Shown piece after piece: positions 16,582 to 24,714 of a stretch of DNA of 34,315 nucleotides; the first letter of the stretch is position 1; every line of letters begins with the position of its first letter. Below the pieces are notes generated by a model. The model did no database searches. It saw nothing but the letters and a program-made list of their open reading frames with translations, and was not told where the DNA came from. The stretch covers positions 1-34,315 of the forward strand of contig NZ_BSPW01000088.1 of the NCBI RefSeq assembly GCF_030161235.1, in the 5' to 3' direction. This DNA is from Vibrio zhanjiangensis (GTDB lineage: Bacteria; Pseudomonadota; Gammaproteobacteria; Enterobacterales; Vibrionaceae). The position numbers were made by a program, and so were the translations under genes.

Positions 16582-17196
16582 TTACTTTTTGACGATTACA
16601 TATCGACGAGATTGGCTATCTCGAGACACAATCACGACTTCATCACCATATTTGATGTTATTATTTTGTTCACAAACAGCGTCTAAGAGATATTCGTTAC
16701 CACTTTGCATCACCATCACTTCCCCCATATCTGAGGTTACCTTACTGCTGTACACTCTTGCTTTTAAACCAATAAAGTTAACTTGTGCAAAAGTCTTGCT
16801 CTTATCAAAAAAAGGTTCTAATGGTTTAAGAACCCAAGCTGAAATAACTAAAGCCACATAGGACACAATAGGGATAGAAATAATGTCTGCAACAAAGGCA
16901 AGCTCACTACTCAACCAGTTATTGACATGATAATCACTATAAAAAGATAGAACTGTAGCAATAAAAAAACTCGTACACATAGCCACCATCACTGGAACTT
17001 TAGAAAGTATTGGTGGTAATAAGAGACCTGTTCCAGGAATATTATCAAGATCGAAAAAATCCATATCAGCCGTTGCATTTTCTACTACATTGAATATCAA
17101 ATCCACTAGCATTAATAACAAGAACATCATGAATGGAAAAAAGAAAAAGTTTGTAGGAAAACTAATCATATAAGAAACAAATTCATTTAATACCAT
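16582..17196 (-). CDS. NfeD/YqiJ-like OB-fold membrane protein
   Basis: A 204-residue integral membrane protein and the first gene of the operon. Hydrophobic spans lie at about 14-37, 64-87 and 100-131. Residues about 140-204 form a small beta-rich domain (FIGLKARVYSSKV, MGEVMVM, YGDEVVIVSRDSQSRRYVIV) that fits the soluble OB-fold of NfeD and YqiJ. Its length is close to the 209 residues of Escherichia coli YqiJ, although sequence similarity by eye is mainly in the C-terminal domain. NfeD-type proteins pair with SPFH proteins, here the flotillin 23 bases downstream. The start at ATG 17196 has AAGG close upstream. No peptidase domain is present. Confidence 0.78.
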   Translation of the reverse strand: MVLNEFVSYMISFPTNFFFFPFMMFLLLMLVDLIFNVVENATADMDFFDLDNIPGTGLLLPPILSKVPVMVAMCTSFFIATVLSFYSDYHVNNWLSSELAFVADIISIPIVSYVALVISAWVLKPLEPFFDKSKTFAQVNFIGLKARVYSSKVTSDMGEVMVMQSGNEYLLDAVCEQNNNIKYGDEVVIVSRDSQSRRYVIVKK

Positions 17197-17502
17197 ATTG
17201 CCTTACTTACTCTATTGGATTTGGCTTTATTTTACACAAGCTGCTGATAATGATAATATACTTTATCAAGAATAATCAAACAAATAATATAATAGAAACT
17301 TATTTAAACAGTATTTAACTCTCTTCATAAAATTATATCAATCAGTAGCCTTTCCTCTCTTAAAAGTTTGCACAAGTGTAAGTATATAACAAACCATATC
17401 AGGTATATCCCATCTTAATGGCCAAATTGAGCATATACCTTTTCGCCAGCGACAGATTCACGTATCCTACGTCGCAATAGACATAAACTAAAGAAATTAC
17501 CC
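17197..17502. other. Divergent intergenic region between the five-gene operon and mutS
   Basis: These 306 bases hold no convincing gene. The half next to the operon (about 17220-17345) is very AT-rich and contains the operon's candidate promoter and a Fur-like sequence. The half next to mutS is less AT-rich; I see no strong -35/-10 pair for mutS, and the GTG start of mutS has only a weak AAAGAAA upstream. Confidence 0.7.
17246..17283 (-). promoter_or_regulatory. Candidate promoter of the five-gene operon with overlapping Fur-like box
   Basis: On the minus strand TTGTTT (17278-17283) and TATATT (17255-17260) are 17 bases apart. Overlapping the -10, the plus strand reads GATAATGATAAT (17246-17257) followed by an imperfect inverted half ending TTATC at 17267. 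This resembles the GATAAT hexamer arrays bound by the iron regulator Fur. The region is so AT-rich that chance is a real alternative. Confidence 0.4.
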
Positions 17503-20064
17503 GTGACGGCCGAACAAAAACACACTCCCATGATGCAGCAATACCTCAAGCTCAAAGCTGAGAATCCGGATATACTGTTATTTTATCGGATGGGGGATTT
17601 CTACGAACTTTTCTATGATGACGCCAAACGCGCTTCTCAGTTACTTGATATCTCACTGACAAAACGTGGTGCCTCTGCGGGTGAACCAATTCCAATGGCT
17701 GGTGTACCTTTTCATGCCGTTGAAGGCTATCTAGCAAAACTCGTTCAACTCGGTGAATCTGTCGCTATCTGTGAGCAGATTGGCGATCCTGCCACCAGTA
17801 AAGGACCAGTAGAACGTAAGGTAGTTCGTATTGTAACGCCAGGAACTATCACAGATGAAGCACTGCTCTCTGAACGGATCGACAACCTAATAGCAGCCAT
17901 TTATCACCAAGAGGGTAAATTTGGCTACGCAACATTAGACATCACTTCTGGACGCTTCCAATTAATGGAGCCTCAAACTGAAGAGGCAATGGCAGCAGAA
18001 CTGCAACGTACTTCACCACGAGAATTGCTCTTTCCCGAAGACTTTGGCCCTCTAGAACTGCTGGCATCACGCAACGGTAATCGCCGCCGACCAGCTTGGG
18101 AGTTTGAGCTCGATACGGCTAAGCAACAACTCAACCAACAATTTGGTACAAGAGACTTAATTGGATTTGGTGTGGAGCAAGCTGCACTTGGTTTGTGCGC
18201 AGCTGGATGCTTGATCCAATACGTAAAAGATACCCAGCGAACGGCTTTACCCCATATCCGTTCTTTAACCTACGATAAACAGGATCACTCCGTTATCCTG
18301 GATGCCGCAACGCGGCGTAATTTGGAAATTACTCAAAATTTAGCGGGTGGAACAGAAAATACATTAGCCGAAATATTGGATCGCAGCGCGACAGCAATGG
18401 GAAGCCGTATGCTAAAACGCTGGTTACACCATCCAATGCGAGATATCAAAGCATTGAATCATCGTCTTGATGCGATTAGCGAGATCAAAGAACTGGCTTT
18501 GTTTTCAGATATTCACCCCATTCTAAAACAAATTGGCGACATCGAACGTATTTTAGCGCGTCTTGCTTTACGTAGTGCTCGCCCGAGGGATCTAGCACGC
18601 CTTCGCCATGCAATGCAGCAACTGCCCGACTTAGCGAGTACTATGCAGACCTGTGTCCATCCCTATCTCGTCAAGCTCGCCAACTACGCAGCGCCACAAC
18701 AAAATGTGTGTGAGCTGCTAGAGCGAGCCATCAAGGAAAACCCTCCAGTCGTGATCAGAGATGGAGGCGTCATTGCTGAGGGCTACAACAACGAACTCGA
18801 TGAGTGGCGTAAGTTAGCAGAAGGTGCGACGGAATACCTTGATAAGCTCGAACAAGATGAAAGAGAGCGTCACGGCATTGATAGTTTAAAAGTCGGATAT
18901 AACAATGTTCATGGCTTTTTTATCCAAGTTAGCAGAGGACAAAGTCATTTGGTTCCTCCTCATTATGTCCGTCGCCAAACGTTGAAAAATGCTGAGCGTT
19001 ACATTATCCCTGAACTTAAAGAGCATGAAGACAAAGTACTCAACTCCAAATCCAAAGCGCTCGCACTGGAGAAACAATTGTGGGAGGAAGTGTTTGATCT
19101 ATTACTACCCGATCTCGAAAAACTGCAAAATCTCGCCTCGGCTGTATCACAAATTGACGTGCTGCAAAATCTTGCTGAACGAGCTGATAGCCTAGATTAT
19201 TGCCGTCCTGTACTCACTGAAGATACAGGCATCTATATTCAATCTGGTCGTCACCCTGTAGTTGAGCAGGTCTTAGATGAGCCATTTATTGCCAATCCAG
19301 TCGAGCTCGACGCTAAACGGAAGATGTTGATTATTACAGGTCCTAACATGGGTGGTAAATCAACCTATATGCGACAGACTGCGCTCATTGCATTAATGGC
19401 TCATATTGGTTCCTATGTTCCAGCAGAGTCCGCCCAAATAGGCTCTATTGACCGAATTTTCACCCGCATTGGTGCGTCTGACGATCTTGCATCAGGACGC
19501 TCCACTTTTATGGTCGAAATGACAGAAACCGCCAATATTTTGCACAATGCGACCAGCAAAAGTTTAGTACTTATGGATGAAATCGGTCGGGGAACCAGCA
19601 CCTATGACGGCTTATCACTCGCATGGGCAAGTGCTGAGTGGTTAGCCAAACAGCTTGGCTCTATGACCTTGTTTGCTACACACTATTTTGAACTGACTGA
19701 ACTGCCAAACCAGATACCACATTTAGCCAACGTACATCTCGATGCGGTCGAACATGGCGACAAGATTGCTTTTATGCACGCAGTACAAGAAGGGCCGGCG
19801 AGTAAATCCTATGGTCTAGCGGTAGCAGCGCTTGCTGGTGTACCGAAAAGCGTTATCAAAAATGCACGACTTAAACTCGCCCAATTAGAGCAGCTCAGTG
19901 TGACTGAAGGTAAAACACACCACCCACTAGGTGATGCGGCAAACCAACTGAGTCTTATACCGGAGCCGAGTGAAGTCGAGAACGCGCTTGCCAATATCGA
20001 GCCAGATGACCTCTCACCACGGCAGGCCTTGGAAGCCTTATACAGGCTAAAGAAGCTACTATAA
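17503..20064 (+). CDS. mutS: DNA mismatch repair protein MutS
   Basis: MutS recognises mismatches and small loops and recruits MutL and MutH. At 853 residues it has the full family length. The mismatch-reading Phe-X-Glu is F33-Y34-E35 in MGDFYELF. The connector, lever and clamp domains follow. The C-terminal ATPase has Walker A GPNMGGKST starting at residue 613, the SGRSTFMVEM signature, and Walker B LVLMDEIGRGTSTYDG. The C-terminal dimer/tetramer region is present. The start is GTG at 17503, giving MTAEQKHTPMMQQYL, which aligns with the known N-terminus. It is divergent from the five-gene operon and convergent with lptG. Confidence 0.98.
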   Translation: MTAEQKHTPMMQQYLKLKAENPDILLFYRMGDFYELFYDDAKRASQLLDISLTKRGASAGEPIPMAGVPFHAVEGYLAKLVQLGESVAICEQIGDPATSKGPVERKVVRIVTPGTITDEALLSERIDNLIAAIYHQEGKFGYATLDITSGRFQLMEPQTEEAMAAELQRTSPRELLFPEDFGPLELLASRNGNRRRPAWEFELDTAKQQLNQQFGTRDLIGFGVEQAALGLCAAGCLIQYVKDTQRTALPHIRSLTYDKQDHSVILDAATRRNLEITQNLAGGTENTLAEILDRSATAMGSRMLKRWLHHPMRDIKALNHRLDAISEIKELALFSDIHPILKQIGDIERILARLALRSARPRDLARLRHAMQQLPDLASTMQTCVHPYLVKLANYAAPQQNVCELLERAIKENPPVVIRDGGVIAEGYNNELDEWRKLAEGATEYLDKLEQDERERHGIDSLKVGYNNVHGFFIQVSRGQSHLVPPHYVRRQTLKNAERYIIPELKEHEDKVLNSKSKALALEKQLWEEVFDLLLPDLEKLQNLASAVSQIDVLQNLAERADSLDYCRPVLTEDTGIYIQSGRHPVVEQVLDEPFIANPVELDAKRKMLIITGPNMGGKSTYMRQTALIALMAHIGSYVPAESAQIGSIDRIFTRIGASDDLASGRSTFMVEMTETANILHNATSKSLVLMDEIGRGTSTYDGLSLAWASAEWLAKQLGSMTLFATHYFELTELPNQIPHLANVHLDAVEHGDKIAFMHAVQEGPASKSYGLAVAALAGVPKSVIKNARLKLAQLEQLSVTEGKTHHPLGDAANQLSLIPEPSEVENALANIEPDDLSPRQALEALYRLKKLL

Positions 20065-20071
20065 TAGGTAC

Positions 20072-20100
20072 AAAAAAGGCTGCGATGGCAGCCTTTTTAT
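20072..20100. terminator. Bidirectional terminator between mutS and lptG
   Basis: AGGCTGC and GCAGCCT form a seven-pair stem around GATG, with six As before it and five Ts after it, so it can act in both directions. It lies 7 bases after mutS and about 23 bases after the lptG stop on the other strand. Confidence 0.9.
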
Positions 20101-20122
20101 TTTTTAAAACAATCACTAAAAA

Positions 20123-21193
20123 CTACAGCTTCCTTCGAAGCAATATCAGTGCAATAGTTAAAAATACGACACTTGGCATCACGGCGCCAAAGACTGGGGG
20201 AATGTTGTATACCAAACTCAATGGGCCAAAAAATTCACTCGATATGTAGAAGGTAAACCCTGCCACTACGCCAGACAAAATTCGTGCTCCCATAGTCACG
20301 CTGCGCAATGGCCCAAAAATAAATGACAATGCCATCAACATCATAACGGCGATGGAAAAAGGTTGAGTCACTTTTCTCCACAAGGCCAGTTCATACCGCG
20401 ATGAGTCCTGCTCTGACGCTTTAAGATAATGGACATAATCATACAAACCTGCCAAAGACAGTTCTTCAGGTTTGACGGTAACCACCGCCAGTTTGTCCGG
20501 CGCGAGTGATGTCATCCAACGGTATTCAGGCAGATTGGTCTTGGAAATTTCTACTTCATCGACCATGTCAGTCACTTGGACATCTTTCATTAACCATGTA
20601 TTGTCTGCTATGTAATCGACTTCGGCAGCATATACCACGCTTTCCAATTGCTTATCAGTATTAAACCGCCACATATTCAAACCATATAGTTTGTCTTCTT
20701 CAATTTTTCCGATAAAGATAAAGTCGTTGGCATCACGAGCCCAAACACCTGTACGCACAGACATAATAACCCCGCCAGATGTGCTGAATGTACGCATATC
20801 TCTGGCCATTTTTTGCGCCTGTGGCGCTCCCCACTGCCCTAGCAAGGTGACTAAGATCATCAAGGGAACCGCTGTTTTGAGCACAGATAAGCCAATATCC
20901 AGCTTTGAGTATCCTGCAGCTTGCATGACAACCAACTCAGAACTGGATGCCAGCATCCCAAGGCCAATCAACGCCCCCAACAAAGCCGCCATTGGGAAAA
21001 ACATCTCAATATCCCGAGGAATACTTAAGATCACAAAAAACAAGGCTTGCAATAAATCATAAGTACCCTGACCCACCTTGCGTAACTGTTCGACATATTT
21101 AATGATCGAAGACAAGCCGACAAAGGTGGCAAGCACCAAGGATGTTGTGGCAATAATCGTCTTGCCAATATAAAGATCGAGAATTTTGAACAC
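20123..21193 (-). CDS. lptG: LPS export permease LptG
   Basis: LptG is an inner-membrane subunit of the LptB2FG transporter that extracts lipopolysaccharide and passes it to LptC and LptA. The 356-residue protein has the YjgP/YjgQ layout: three N-terminal membrane spans (FFPMAALLGALIGLGMLASS in span 2-3, then the SELVVMQAAG coupling helix), a periplasmic beta-jellyroll from about 130 to 265, and three C-terminal spans with ALSFIFGPLRSVTMGARI. The start is GTG at 21193 with GGAAGG upstream inside the lptF end. It starts three bases after lptF stops, so the pair is one operon. Confidence 0.96.
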   Translation of the reverse strand: MFKILDLYIGKTIIATTSLVLATFVGLSSIIKYVEQLRKVGQGTYDLLQALFFVILSIPRDIEMFFPMAALLGALIGLGMLASSSELVVMQAAGYSKLDIGLSVLKTAVPLMILVTLLGQWGAPQAQKMARDMRTFSTSGGVIMSVRTGVWARDANDFIFIGKIEEDKLYGLNMWRFNTDKQLESVVYAAEVDYIADNTWLMKDVQVTDMVDEVEISKTNLPEYRWMTSLAPDKLAVVTVKPEELSLAGLYDYVHYLKASEQDSSRYELALWRKVTQPFSIAVMMLMALSFIFGPLRSVTMGARILSGVVAGFTFYISSEFFGPLSLVYNIPPVFGAVMPSVVFLTIALILLRRKL

Positions 21194-21196
21194 AGC

Positions 21197-22300
21197 TTAC
21201 ACGGCCTTCCTTCGTTGTCTTATTTTGTCTTTAATTCGCCTAACTGGAATACTATCCAACAGGTTGACCCCTATCGCAGTCAGCAGTAAGGCCGCATTTA
21301 TTGGCCACATACCAATGAAGGCAGGAATCGATCCATCTTCCAATGCTGATTTAGTCGCACTGATGGATAAGAAATAGGCCAAATAGATTAAAATCGCCGG
21401 CCCCATCTTAGCAAATCGCCCTTGGCGAGGATTAACCGCAGACAAAGGCACAACCAGCATAGTTAAAAGCGGTATACACACGACAAGAGAAATCCGCCAT
21501 TGGAGCTCCGCCTGAGCGCGAGGATCCGGATTGGACATAAGCAGCAACGTAGGAATCGCTTCCCAATCACGACCTTTGGGCTTAACATCACGCTGGCCGA
21601 TTAAACCTTCGTATTGCTTAAAATCGGTAATCCTATAGTCAAGACGAGTTGGCACACCTTCATAGCGAACTCCGTCATACATCCGGATCACCTGCCGACC
21701 ATCACTGAGCTCTTTTACTTCACCCGATTGCGAAAAAGACACGCTAGGTAAGATAGAATCACGCGGCCGCATTTGAGCAACAAAAACATGCTTAAGTTTT
21801 TTATCTTCAATGGCGTCGATAAACACCGCAGAAGAACCATCAGGCGTATCGACAAACCGACCTGCTTGAATCATATCGACACGATTTTCAGCGGCCACTT
21901 GTTCCTCAAGTTGAATGAGCTTTTCTTGACTGATTGGCGAGAAAACAAATGCATTAGCAGCAGCAATCAGTCCAGTGATGACAGCCAAATAAAGCGCAGC
22001 TCGAATCAGGAACTTATTGCCGATACCGGTTGCGTTCATAACGGTAATTTCACTTTCCGCGTATAAACGCCCAAAGGTCAACAAAATCCCAAGGAACAAA
22101 CTCAGAGGCAACATCAATAGCCCCATTGAAGGCATACTCAAACCGACATAATGCATCACCAAGGATGCTGGAATATCGCCATCTGACGCATCCGCTAAAA
22201 CCCTGATCAGTTTTTGGCTTAAAAATACCAAAAACAAGATAAAAAAGATCGCCAATTGGCTCTTGAGTGTCTCGCGGATCAAATATCTAACAATAATCAC
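21197..22300 (-). CDS. lptF: LPS export permease LptF
   Basis: LptF pairs with LptG in the lipopolysaccharide exporter. The 367-residue protein begins MIIVRYLIRETLKSQLA, nearly as in Escherichia coli LptF. It has paired N-terminal spans, the ESEITVMNATG coupling helix that contacts LptB, a periplasmic domain of about residues 125-260, and C-terminal spans with VVPLSAVNPRQGRFAKM. The start is GTG at 22300 with only a weak GGTAA upstream; the conserved N-terminus decides it. It is divergent from pepA across 192 bases, the common arrangement in gammaproteobacteria. Confidence 0.96.
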   Translation of the reverse strand: MIIVRYLIRETLKSQLAIFFILFLVFLSQKLIRVLADASDGDIPASLVMHYVGLSMPSMGLLMLPLSLFLGILLTFGRLYAESEITVMNATGIGNKFLIRAALYLAVITGLIAAANAFVFSPISQEKLIQLEEQVAAENRVDMIQAGRFVDTPDGSSAVFIDAIEDKKLKHVFVAQMRPRDSILPSVSFSQSGEVKELSDGRQVIRMYDGVRYEGVPTRLDYRITDFKQYEGLIGQRDVKPKGRDWEAIPTLLLMSNPDPRAQAELQWRISLVVCIPLLTMLVVPLSAVNPRQGRFAKMGPAILIYLAYFLSISATKSALEDGSIPAFIGMWPINAALLLTAIGVNLLDSIPVRRIKDKIRQRRKAV

Positions 22301-22322
22301 GCTGAAATTACCTATACAAAAC

Positions 22323-22349
22323 TTGTTTTTTTAACTGAATCACTATAAT
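22323..22349 (+). promoter_or_regulatory. Possible promoter for pepA
   Basis: A perfect TATAAT (22344-22349) lies in the lptF-pepA divergent region. The best -35-like hexamer, TTGTTT at 22323-22328, is only 15 bases away, which is short, though the run of Ts allows other registers. It would give a leader of about 135 bases. Weak evidence. Confidence 0.3.
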
Positions 22350-22492
22350 TTCCCGTTGAACCTTTTATTATTTGAAATTTTGGCTAACTGTTAACGCGCT
22401 TATTTACAAAGTTGTTCCGCACACGGAATCAACAAGTAAGATGCCATTATCTAACATTTAGTTCGATTTGTCTTCAGGATGTAGGAGTACGC

Positions 22493-24001
22493 ATGGAGTT
22501 CAGTGTAAAAAGTGGTAGCCCAGAGAAACAACGCAGTGCGTGTATTGTTGTGGGTGTATTCGAACCACGCCGTCTCTCTCCAGTGGCTGAACAGCTAGAT
22601 AAGATCAGCGACGGCTATATCAGTTCACTACTTCGCCGTGGTGATCTGGAAGGAAAACCTGGGCAGATGCTACTACTGCATCAAGTTCCCGGCGTGCTAT
22701 CAGAACGCGTTTTGCTTGTAGGCTGTGGTAAAGAACGTGAACTGGGCGAGCGTCAATATAAAGAAATCATTCAAAAAACCATCAACACTCTCAATGAAAC
22801 GGGTTCAATGGAAGCCGTTTGTTTCCTTACTGAACTGCACGTTAAAGGCCGCGATACCTATTGGAAAGTACGCCAAGCCGTAGAAGCAACCAAAGATAGC
22901 CTATACACATTTGACCAATTCAAAAGTGTTAAGCCAGAAACTCGTCGTCCACTGCGCAAGCTAGTGTTTAATGTCCCTACTCGACGCGAGCTCAATCTAG
23001 GTGAAAAAGCCATCACACATGGCTTAGCCATTTCTTCTGGCGTAAAAGCTGCAAAAGATCTTGCTAACATGCCTCCCAATATTGCTAACCCTGCCTATTT
23101 GGCCTCTCAAGCTCGACGCCTTGCTGATGACTATGAGACCATCACAACGAAAATCATCGGCGAACAAGAGATGGAAAAGCTGGGTATGACATCGTATTTA
23201 GCGGTTGGTCGTGGTTCTAAAAATGAATCTATGATGTCTATCATGGAATACAAAGGCAATCCTGATTCAGACAGCAAGCCTATTGTATTGGTCGGTAAAG
23301 GACTCACTTTCGACTCTGGCGGTATTTCACTCAAACCGGGCGAAGGCATGGATGAAATGAAATATGACATGTGTGGCGCCGCTTCTGTGTTTGGTGCCAT
23401 GAAATCATTAGCCAAGCTTAACTTACCCATCAATGTTATTGGCGTGCTCGCCGGATGTGAAAATATGCCTGGCAGTAACGCGTATCGTCCAGGTGATATT
23501 TTGACGACCATGTCAGGGCAAACCGTCGAAGTACTCAATACGGATGCCGAAGGTCGTCTGGTTTTATGTGATGCATTGACTTATGTTGAACGTTTCGAAC
23601 CAGATTGTGTTGTCGATGTTGCAACGCTCACTGGTGCCTGCGTGATTGCTCTGGGACATCACATCAGTGGTGTGTTGTCAAACCATAACCCTCTTTCTCA
23701 TGAGCTAGTCAATGCTTCTGAGCAAGCGAGCGATCGCGCGTGGCGTCTACCTATGGCAGATGAATATCATGAGCAATTGAAAAGCCCATTTGCCGATATG
23801 GCCAATATCGGTGGTCGTCCTGGCGGCACAATCACCGCTGGGTGTTTTCTGTCCAAGTTCGCCAAGAAATATAACTGGGCGCATATCGATATTGCGGGAA
23901 CAGCTTGGAAATCGGGAGCAGCGAAAGGCGCGACAGGTCGCCCTGTTTCAATGCTAGTCCAGTTTTTACTCAATCGAAGCGGCCAAGACGCGGAAGAGTA
24001 A
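22493..24001 (+). CDS. pepA: Leucyl aminopeptidase PepA
   Basis: PepA is a cytosolic hexameric M17 metallo-aminopeptidase; in Escherichia coli it also binds DNA in Xer recombination and regulates carAB. The 502-residue protein has the metal- and substrate-binding segment VGKGLTFDSGGISLKPG and the family signature NTDAEGR, with R355 matching Escherichia coli R356, plus the C-terminal GRPGGTITAG and HIDIAGTAW. I start at ATG 22493 (MEFSVKSGS), which has AGGAG 5 bases upstream. The frame extends 27 codons further but has no support there. It is followed by a terminator and holC. Confidence 0.97.
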   Translation: MEFSVKSGSPEKQRSACIVVGVFEPRRLSPVAEQLDKISDGYISSLLRRGDLEGKPGQMLLLHQVPGVLSERVLLVGCGKERELGERQYKEIIQKTINTLNETGSMEAVCFLTELHVKGRDTYWKVRQAVEATKDSLYTFDQFKSVKPETRRPLRKLVFNVPTRRELNLGEKAITHGLAISSGVKAAKDLANMPPNIANPAYLASQARRLADDYETITTKIIGEQEMEKLGMTSYLAVGRGSKNESMMSIMEYKGNPDSDSKPIVLVGKGLTFDSGGISLKPGEGMDEMKYDMCGAASVFGAMKSLAKLNLPINVIGVLAGCENMPGSNAYRPGDILTTMSGQTVEVLNTDAEGRLVLCDALTYVERFEPDCVVDVATLTGACVIALGHHISGVLSNHNPLSHELVNASEQASDRAWRLPMADEYHEQLKSPFADMANIGGRPGGTITAGCFLSKFAKKYNWAHIDIAGTAWKSGAAKGATGRPVSMLVQFLLNRSGQDAEE

Positions 24002-24012
24002 CTTCCAATGAC

Positions 24013-24036
24013 AAAAAGGGCCGCAAGGCCCTTTTT
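24013..24036 (+). terminator. Rho-independent terminator after pepA
   Basis: GGGCC and GGCCC pair around GCAA, extended by A-T pairs to a ten-pair stem, and followed by six Ts. It starts 12 bases after the pepA stop and ends just before holC, so holC depends on read-through or its own promoter. Confidence 0.9.
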
Positions 24037-24052
24037 TAATTCGGTAACAATG

Positions 24053-24505
24053 ATGCCTAATGCTACCTTTTACATTATTAAACCTAACTCTCTCCAAGCT
24101 GGGCAAGCAGGCCTTTTTGACTATGCCGTATTCCTTGCTGGTCACTTTTCTCGACAAGGTGCCAAGGTATATCTTAATTGTGAAAACAAAGATGAAGCCG
24201 AGCAATTGGCTGAGCATTTTTGGCAGGTTGACCCCAAGCAGTTCCTCGCTCACAACTTAGTCGGAGAAGGTCCAAAGCATGGAACACCTATCGAAATCGG
24301 CCATCAGGAAGTCACCCCTTCTTGGAATCGCCAACTGGTGATAAATTTGGCTAAAAATAAGACAACCTTTGCGAACAAGTTTGCTGAGGTGGTAGACTTC
24401 GTTCCTTGCGAGGAAAAAGCCAAGCAACTCGCACGAGAAAGGTATAAAATCTACCGTCAAGCTGGATACCAGCTACAAACGATTGAAATAGACCAAAATA
24501 GCTAG
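24053..24505 (+). CDS. holC: DNA polymerase III subunit chi (HolC)
   Basis: HolC is the chi subunit of the clamp-loader complex. It binds psi (HolD) and single-stranded-DNA-binding protein, helping hand over primers at the fork. The 150-residue protein has the recognisable N-terminus ATFYIIKPN, the central HNLVGEGPKHGTPIEIG and the C-terminal EVVDFVPCEEKAKQLARERY that match the family. I prefer ATG 24053 (MPNATFY), with ATG 24050 immediately before as an alternative. The open frame continues upstream to 24008, but that would run through the pepA terminator hairpin. The order pepA-holC-valS is conserved in gammaproteobacteria. Confidence 0.95.
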   Translation: MPNATFYIIKPNSLQAGQAGLFDYAVFLAGHFSRQGAKVYLNCENKDEAEQLAEHFWQVDPKQFLAHNLVGEGPKHGTPIEIGHQEVTPSWNRQLVINLAKNKTTFANKFAEVVDFVPCEEKAKQLARERYKIYRQAGYQLQTIEIDQNS

Positions 24506-24714
24506 TCAATCCTTATAGTTAAGGCGATCTTATTTGAGATCACTCACTTATAAAGATTGATAACATTTAAATTTAACCAGAACCAATCTTCGAATGATTG
24601 GGCCTAGCGAGAAATGGCACATGACCTAACAAGTACTGGTGGTATTTGGCAAGGTTTCTCAAGTAGTGCATGCCGCGATAAGCCCAGTAGCAATGAAGAG
24701 AAAATACGAGCGCT

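Noticed and set aside
22412..22492. 27-codon extension of pepA
   Set aside because: PepA proteins start at the MEFSVK region, and only ATG 22493 has an AGGAG site.
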